A stretch of 48,955 nucleotides of DNA from Chloroflexota bacterium (GTDB lineage Bacteria; Chloroflexota; UBA11872; VXNJ01): positions 1-48,955 of the forward strand of contig JASLPR010000088.1 of assembly GCA_030744875.1 (NCBI GenBank), read 5' to 3'. The notes beneath the pieces are model-generated. The model was not told the DNA's origin and ran no database searches. It worked only from the letters and a program-made list of their open reading frames with translations. The position numbers were made by a program, and so were the translations under genes. Positions 44,522 to 48,955 of the stretch are shown one piece after another (within the stretch, counting starts at the first letter, position 1; each line of letters begins with the position of its first letter).

Positions 44522-45736
44522 ATGCGCATCGCCGTCCTCATCGACTTCTACCCCCCTGAGAATCGCGGCGGTGCCGGCATCGTCGCCCAGCGTCTGAATC
44601 GCCACTTCGCCGACGAGGGCCACGAGATCCTCGTAGTCGCTTCGACGAACGGCGAGCCCTCCACCGAGCAGGTCGAGGAGGCCGAGGTCGTCCGCCTCGC
44701 GCTCGACTACCCGGAGCGCTTCCGCAATTACCGCGGCATCCAGAATCCCCCCGCCCTGCCCCTGGTCGGCGAGCAGCTGCGGCGCTTCCGTCCCGACGTG
44801 GTCCACGCCCATAACGTCCATCACCACCTTTCGTTCGGCGCCCTCGGGGTCGCCGACGAACTTGGCTTCCCGGTGGTGCTCACCTCCCACGACTACCTGA
44901 TGGTCTGCTGCGGCCGGCTCACCTGTGCCACCGGCCCCACCGACCTCAAACCGCGCCAACTGCACTGCCTGGCGCAGCAGCGCTTTCGCTACAACCCGCT
45001 GCGCCGTTCCCGCATCCGCCGCCTGGTAAATCGCCATGTCGACCGCGTCCTGGCCATCAGCGATGTGATGCACCGGGCGCTGGCGCTGAACGGCTTTCAC
45101 TTCCTCGAAACGGTCCACAACGGCATCGACCCCTTCACCTGGCCGGCCAACGATCCCGCGCCCGCTGACTCCGGCAATACCGAAGCCCCGCTGGTCGTAC
45201 TCCCCGCCCGCCTCTCCGCCGAAAAGGGCACCGAGCGGCTGCTCGACGCCGTCGCGCTACTCCCCACCCCCGAGCGCCCGTGCATCCTCTTCGCCGGTGA
45301 CAATCCCCGTTACCAACCAGCCCTGGAGGCCTACGCCGCGCACCTGGGCCTGGGCGATCGCATCGAAATCAGCGGCTGGGTCGACCAGGCGCGGATGGTC
45401 GAAATCTTCCGCTCCGCCGACATCGTCGTGACGCCCTCCACCTACCCCGATCCGTTCAACCTCGGCAACATCGAGGCCATGGCCAGCGCCCGGCCGGTGA
45501 TCGCCTCGGCGTTTGGCGGTGGACCCGAGATCGTTCGCGACGGCGAGACCGGCTACGTCGTTGATCCCAACGACACTCCCCTGTTCGCCCGCCGGCTGGC
45601 CGCTCTGCTCGGCGATCCCGATCTCCGCGCCACCATGGGCGCCGCTGGCCGCCGCCGTGTACTCGAAAGCTTCACCCTCGCTCGCCAGGCCGGGGCGGTC
45701 ATGGCCGCCTACGAACGCGCCATCGCCGCCCGATGA
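44522..45736 (+). CDS. GT4-type glycosyltransferase
   Basis: A 404-aa protein from ATG 44522, one nt after the previous stop. The N-terminus MRIAVLIDFYPPENRGGAGIVAQ is typical. TSHDYLMVCCGRLTC is an acceptor-side insertion with paired Cys. Donor side: LPARLSAEKGTERLLDAVALL and DPFNLGNIEAMASARPVIAS, with Asp as the first acidic residue of EX7E. ATGA overlap with the next gene. Confidence 0.87.
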   Translation: MRIAVLIDFYPPENRGGAGIVAQRLNRHFADEGHEILVVASTNGEPSTEQVEEAEVVRLALDYPERFRNYRGIQNPPALPLVGEQLRRFRPDVVHAHNVHHHLSFGALGVADELGFPVVLTSHDYLMVCCGRLTCATGPTDLKPRQLHCLAQQRFRYNPLRRSRIRRLVNRHVDRVLAISDVMHRALALNGFHFLETVHNGIDPFTWPANDPAPADSGNTEAPLVVLPARLSAEKGTERLLDAVALLPTPERPCILFAGDNPRYQPALEAYAAHLGLGDRIEISGWVDQARMVEIFRSADIVVTPSTYPDPFNLGNIEAMASARPVIASAFGGGPEIVRDGETGYVVDPNDTPLFARRLAALLGDPDLRATMGAAGRRRVLESFTLARQAGAVMAAYERAIAAR

Positions 45737-46893
45737 GCCAGCCCCGCGTCCTACATATCATCACTTCGCTGGCCGTCGGCGGGGCCCAGCGCCACCTCCT
45801 GAGCCTGCTCGCCGGCCTTGGCGACGAGTACGACTGCGACCTGGTGTATTTCAAGGACGACGACCTGGTCCCCGAGTTCCGGTCCGTCGCCGGAAATGTC
45901 ATCCGACTCGACCTCGGTGGCCGTGCGGCCCCATTGCGCCTGCCGACGCTCATCGCGCACATCCGCCGCGGTCGCTACGACCTGGTCCACACCCACCTGC
46001 TCAAGGCCGACATCTGGGGGGCCATCGCCGCCCGGCTTGCCGGCACGCCGGTCATCAGCAGCAAGCACAACGCCGAGAGTGTGCTCCGGAACCCAGCCAT
46101 CGGCACGCTGCACGGTCTACTCGCCCGGCTCGACAGCCGGGTAATCGCGCTCTCCTCGGCGGTCGCCGAGTACATGAGCCACACCGGCCGCATCACCGGA
46201 CCGCGTATGGTCGTGATTCATTACGGACTCGACCCGCAGGCGGCGTCAACGGGCGGCCGCGCCAGGGTCCGGCAAGAATTCGACATCTCCCTCGACGCGC
46301 CGCTGGCGCTCTGCCTGGCGCGACTCGATCCCCAGAAGGACCACGCCGGCCTCCTGCGCGCTTGGGCGGTGGTGGTCACCGGGCGGCCCGACGCCCGCCT
46401 ATTGCTGGCCGGCGGCACCCAGCTCGGCGGTGATGCCTATGTAGAAGGTCTCCACCGCCAGGCCGCCGCGCTCGGAATCGAATCCAGTGTCCACTTTGCC
46501 GGCGTCCGCCGCGACGTGCCCGATCTGCTGGCCGCTGCCGATCTGCTCGTGATGGCGTCGCGCTGGGAAGGGCTCGGCATGGTGTTTCTCGAAGCCATGG
46601 GCGCGTCGCTCCCGGTGGTCGCCACCCGCGTCGGCGGCGTCCCCGAGGTAGTCCTGCACCATGGCACCGGCCTGCTCGTCCCGCCCGGCGACTCGCCCAC
46701 CCTGGCCGCCGCCCTCCAGCGCCTGATCGACGACCCCGAACTCGCCGACCGACTCGGCCGGGTCGGCCGCCTGCGCCTCGAAACCGAGTTCACTACCGCC
46801 GCCATGGTCCGCAAGACCCTCGACCTCTACGCCGGAATCCGGGGTACCATCGACCCGGCCCCCTCCCCCCACCCCCCGGAAGACAGTCTATGA
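45733..46893 (+). CDS. GT4-type glycosyltransferase
   Basis: A 386-aa protein. N-terminal VLHIITSLAVGGAQRHLLSLLAGL, then VHTHLLKADIWGAIAARLAG. Donor side CLARLDPQKDHAGLLRAWA and EGLGMVFLEAMGASLPVVATRVGG, EX7E intact. ATGA overlaps at both ends. Confidence 0.88.
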   Translation: MSQPRVLHIITSLAVGGAQRHLLSLLAGLGDEYDCDLVYFKDDDLVPEFRSVAGNVIRLDLGGRAAPLRLPTLIAHIRRGRYDLVHTHLLKADIWGAIAARLAGTPVISSKHNAESVLRNPAIGTLHGLLARLDSRVIALSSAVAEYMSHTGRITGPRMVVIHYGLDPQAASTGGRARVRQEFDISLDAPLALCLARLDPQKDHAGLLRAWAVVVTGRPDARLLLAGGTQLGGDAYVEGLHRQAAALGIESSVHFAGVRRDVPDLLAAADLLVMASRWEGLGMVFLEAMGASLPVVATRVGGVPEVVLHHGTGLLVPPGDSPTLAAALQRLIDDPELADRLGRVGRLRLETEFTTAAMVRKTLDLYAGIRGTIDPAPSPHPPEDSL

Positions 46894-47852
46894 GCCAGCC
46901 CCGATCCCTCGTCACCGGCTGCGCCGGCTTCGTCGGGTCGCACCTTTGCCGGCGGTTGCTTGACGAAGGCCACCTGGTAACCGGCATCGACGGCCTCACC
47001 GACAGTTACGACCCGGCGGTCAAGCGCGCCAACCTGGCGGGCTTCGCCGCCGACCCGGGGTTCACGTTCGTCGCTGGGCACCTGGCCGACCTGGACCTGC
47101 CACCGCTGCTGGAGGGCATCGACTACGTGTTCCATCTCGCGGCCCGCGCCGGCGTCCGCGGTGGTTGGGGCGCGGTTTTCGACGACTACCAGCGCGACAA
47201 CGTCACCTCGACCCAGCGCCTGCTTGAGGCGCTGCGCCTCAAACCCGGCGCTCGTCAGTTCATCCTGGCCTCGACGTCTTCGATCTACGGCCGCGACCCG
47301 CCCCTCCCCACCCCCGAAACCGCCCCGGCCAACCCGCAGTCCTACTACGCCATCACCAAGCTCGCCTGCGAGAAGCTCGCCGCCGCCTACCTGCATCACT
47401 TCGACGTTCCGATTACAACGCTGCGTTTCTACACTCTCTACGGACCGCGCCAGCGACCCGACATGGCGTTCCACATCTTTCTACGATCACTGCTGCGCGA
47501 TGAGGAGATCACTGTCTTTGGGGACGGCGCCCAGACCCGCGAAGTCACCTACATCGAGGACGCCGTCGACGCCATCCTGCTGTCGCTGGGCGCCGACCGC
47601 ATCGGCCAAACCTTCAACGTCGGCGGCGGCACCTACCGCGAACTCAACGGCTATCTCGAAGAACTCGAAATCGTCGCCGGCCGCCGCTTCCGCCGCCGCA
47701 CCGCTCCGGTCGTCGAGGGCGATCAGTTGCACAGCCGCGCCGATGTCACGCAGGCCCGCGATGTGCTCGGCTACGCCCCCGGCTGGTCCCTGCGCGACGG
47801 CCTGCAGGCCGAGTTCGACTGGCTCCGTGCCGTCTACGACGACCCGGGCTAG
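46890..47852 (+). CDS. NAD-dependent sugar-nucleotide epimerase/dehydratase (SDR family)
   Basis: A 320-aa extended-SDR enzyme. NAD site GCAGFVGSH (10-18), catalytic Ser130/131 in ASTSSIYG, and YxxxK at Y153-K157. The later GPRQRPDMAFHIF and GDGAQTREVTYIEDAVDA segments point to the UDP-glucose/UDP-glucuronate 4-epimerase group. It would supply an epimerised UDP-sugar, perhaps UDP-galactose or UDP-galacturonate, to the transferases around it. Substrate is inferred. Confidence 0.88.
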   Translation: MSQPRSLVTGCAGFVGSHLCRRLLDEGHLVTGIDGLTDSYDPAVKRANLAGFAADPGFTFVAGHLADLDLPPLLEGIDYVFHLAARAGVRGGWGAVFDDYQRDNVTSTQRLLEALRLKPGARQFILASTSSIYGRDPPLPTPETAPANPQSYYAITKLACEKLAAAYLHHFDVPITTLRFYTLYGPRQRPDMAFHIFLRSLLRDEEITVFGDGAQTREVTYIEDAVDAILLSLGADRIGQTFNVGGGTYRELNGYLEELEIVAGRRFRRRTAPVVEGDQLHSRADVTQARDVLGYAPGWSLRDGLQAEFDWLRAVYDDPG

Positions 47853-47870
47853 TCCGACGCCATCGCCTCC

Positions 47871-48955
47871 GTGAGACCCATCCGCATCCTCCAGGTCCTG
47901 GAAGCCACCATCGGCGGGACCAAGCGCCACCTGCTCGACCTCTGCACCCTGCTCGATCCCGAGAAATTTCAGGTCACGGTCGCCTGCCCCCGCGTCCGTT
48001 CCGAGCACCACGGCGACACGTCCTTCGTTGCCGAACTACGCGAAGCCGGCATCGCCGTCGAGTTCGTCCCGATGGTCCGGCGCATCAACCCCTTCGCGGA
48101 CGCCCGCTCGCTCTGGCGGCTGGCCTGCGTCGTGCGGCGCGGGCGCTTCGACGTGATCCATGCCCACAGTTCCAAGGCCGGCTTCGTCGGCCGCCAGGCG
48201 GCGTTGTTCGATCGCCGGGCCTGGGTCGTGTACTCCCCACACGGCTTCTATTTCCTCAACTTCAACAACCCGCTCAAGGTCGCCATCTTCAAGTGGGTCG
48301 AGCGCCTGGCCGGCCGCTCCACCGATATCCTGATCGCGCTCTCGAAGGGTGAGCACGCCGAAGCGTTGCGGCAGCGGGTCGTATCCGCCGAGCGTCTGCG
48401 CCTGGTCGAGAACGGCATCGCCCATCTCGAAGGTCTGCCGCGCAGCGAGGCCCGCGCGCGGCTCGACGTGCCGCCGGAAATTCCGGTCATCGGCACCATC
48501 TCCCGCTTCACCCCCCAGAAGGCCCCCTTCGATCTCGTCGAGGCCGCCGCCCGCCTCATTGCCGACCGCCCGAACCTCCAGTTCCTCTGGTTCGGCGACG
48601 GCGAGATGCGCTCCGCCGTCGAGGACGAAATCGAGCGCCGCGGCCTCGCCGCCGCCATCCGTCTGCTCGGCTACCGCGAGGACGCCCGCGCCCTGCTGCC
48701 GGCGCTCGACGTGTTCGTCCTCGCGTCGCGCTGGGAGGGCCTCCCCTACACGATCATGGAGACCATGGACGCCGGTGTGCCGGTGGTCGGCACCGATGTG
48801 GTCGGCACCCAGGACTTCATCGAACCCGACCGCAACGGCGTGCTGGTCCCGGTCGGCGACCCAGCGCGCCTGGCTGCGGCGGTCGACGACCTGTTGACAC
48901 GCCCCGAGCACGCCGCCATCATCGCGGCAGCCGCCGCTCGCGATGTCGGCGGCCG
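47871..48955 (+). CDS. GT4-type glycosyltransferase, 3' end beyond window
   Basis: Open from GTG 47871 to the window edge with no stop: 361 codons plus two bases, so nearly full length. It starts MRPIRILQVLEATIGGTKRHLLDL. The later VYSPHGFYFLNFNNPL and ISRFTPQKAPFDLVEAA are followed by an intact EX7E in EGLPYTIMETMDAGVPVVGTD. The 18-nt gap to the epimerase keeps it in the operon. Confidence 0.87.
   Translation, partial: MRPIRILQVLEATIGGTKRHLLDLCTLLDPEKFQVTVACPRVRSEHHGDTSFVAELREAGIAVEFVPMVRRINPFADARSLWRLACVVRRGRFDVIHAHSSKAGFVGRQAALFDRRAWVVYSPHGFYFLNFNNPLKVAIFKWVERLAGRSTDILIALSKGEHAEALRQRVVSAERLRLVENGIAHLEGLPRSEARARLDVPPEIPVIGTISRFTPQKAPFDLVEAAARLIADRPNLQFLWFGDGEMRSAVEDEIERRGLAAAIRLLGYREDARALLPALDVFVLASRWEGLPYTIMETMDAGVPVVGTDVVGTQDFIEPDRNGVLVPVGDPARLAAAVDDLLTRPEHAAIIAAAAARDVGG

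Noticed and set aside
29276-48955. Glycan operon as a recently acquired island.
   Set aside because: GC content, C-ending codons and start-codon habits match the core genes, and no integrase, tRNA or insertion sequence borders it.

Overview
The window is about 49 kb of very GC-rich bacterial chromosome, read almost entirely on the + strand (35 + genes, 3 - genes, plus one doubtful partial reading frame at the left edge). Several features point to Chloroflexota. The first M23 peptidase carries the 'GG...LGYP...QxF' and 'LYGLP...RTQRQ.LQ' modules that are common in surface proteins of that phylum. A PASTA protein, a peptidase-MA-like protein beside prfB, and an ftsE-ftsX-M23-S41 order fit the same picture. 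The class is not resolved. I saw no tRNA, rRNA, CRISPR array, insertion sequence or phage gene.

Region 1 (1-10.65 kb) holds rnc and smc abutting, a membrane protein with a degenerate kinase-like N-terminus and four PASTA repeats, a secreted M23 endopeptidase and mutS2. Region 2 (10.7-12.0 kb, - strand) is nadD-rsfS followed by an unlisted 58-residue glycine-zipper membrane protein. Region 3 (12.0-19.7 kb) is a run of core genes: rho behind a recognisable promoter and a C-rich leader of about 350 nt, rplI with an acidic/Ala tail, dnaB, secA, and prfB, which is split by a canonical CTT TGA C programmed +1 frameshift.

Region 4 (19.7-26.2 kb) is an envelope and cell-division module. It contains an anchored gluzincin-like peptidase, then ftsE, ftsX, a second FtsE-like ATPase, an EnvC/PcsB-like coiled-coil M23 protein and an S41 processing protease. 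The likely logic is that FtsEX-type ATPase cycling gates the periplasmic murein hydrolase, with the S41 protease trimming envelope substrates. Having two FtsE-type ATPases around a single FtsX is unusual.

Region 5 (26.2-48.96 kb, running off the right edge) starts with a small hypothetical protein, a GT4 glycosyltransferase and an unrecognised 6-TM protein. After a short regulatory gap it becomes a tightly packed exopolysaccharide or surface-glycan operon. In all there are nine GT4-type glycosyltransferases (counting the one at 26651), one CgeB-like glycosyltransferase, a hexapeptide acyltransferase, a toroid-like carbohydrate protein, a YfhO-family protein, a second GT-C-like membrane protein, a Wzx-type flippase, a SAM methyltransferase and a sugar-nucleotide epimerase. 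Most junctions are ATGA-type overlaps. No initiating phosphoglycosyltransferase or co-polymerase is visible.

Two window-wide signals stand out. The + strand is C-rich in + genes, - genes and spacers alike, so codon choice follows the strand rather than the gene. Several intergenic starts also carry an extended -10-like TGNTAGNNT element. The candidates I consider most novel are the dual-FtsE locus, the PASTA pseudokinase, the glycine-zipper protein and the perfect palindrome in front of the glycan operon.
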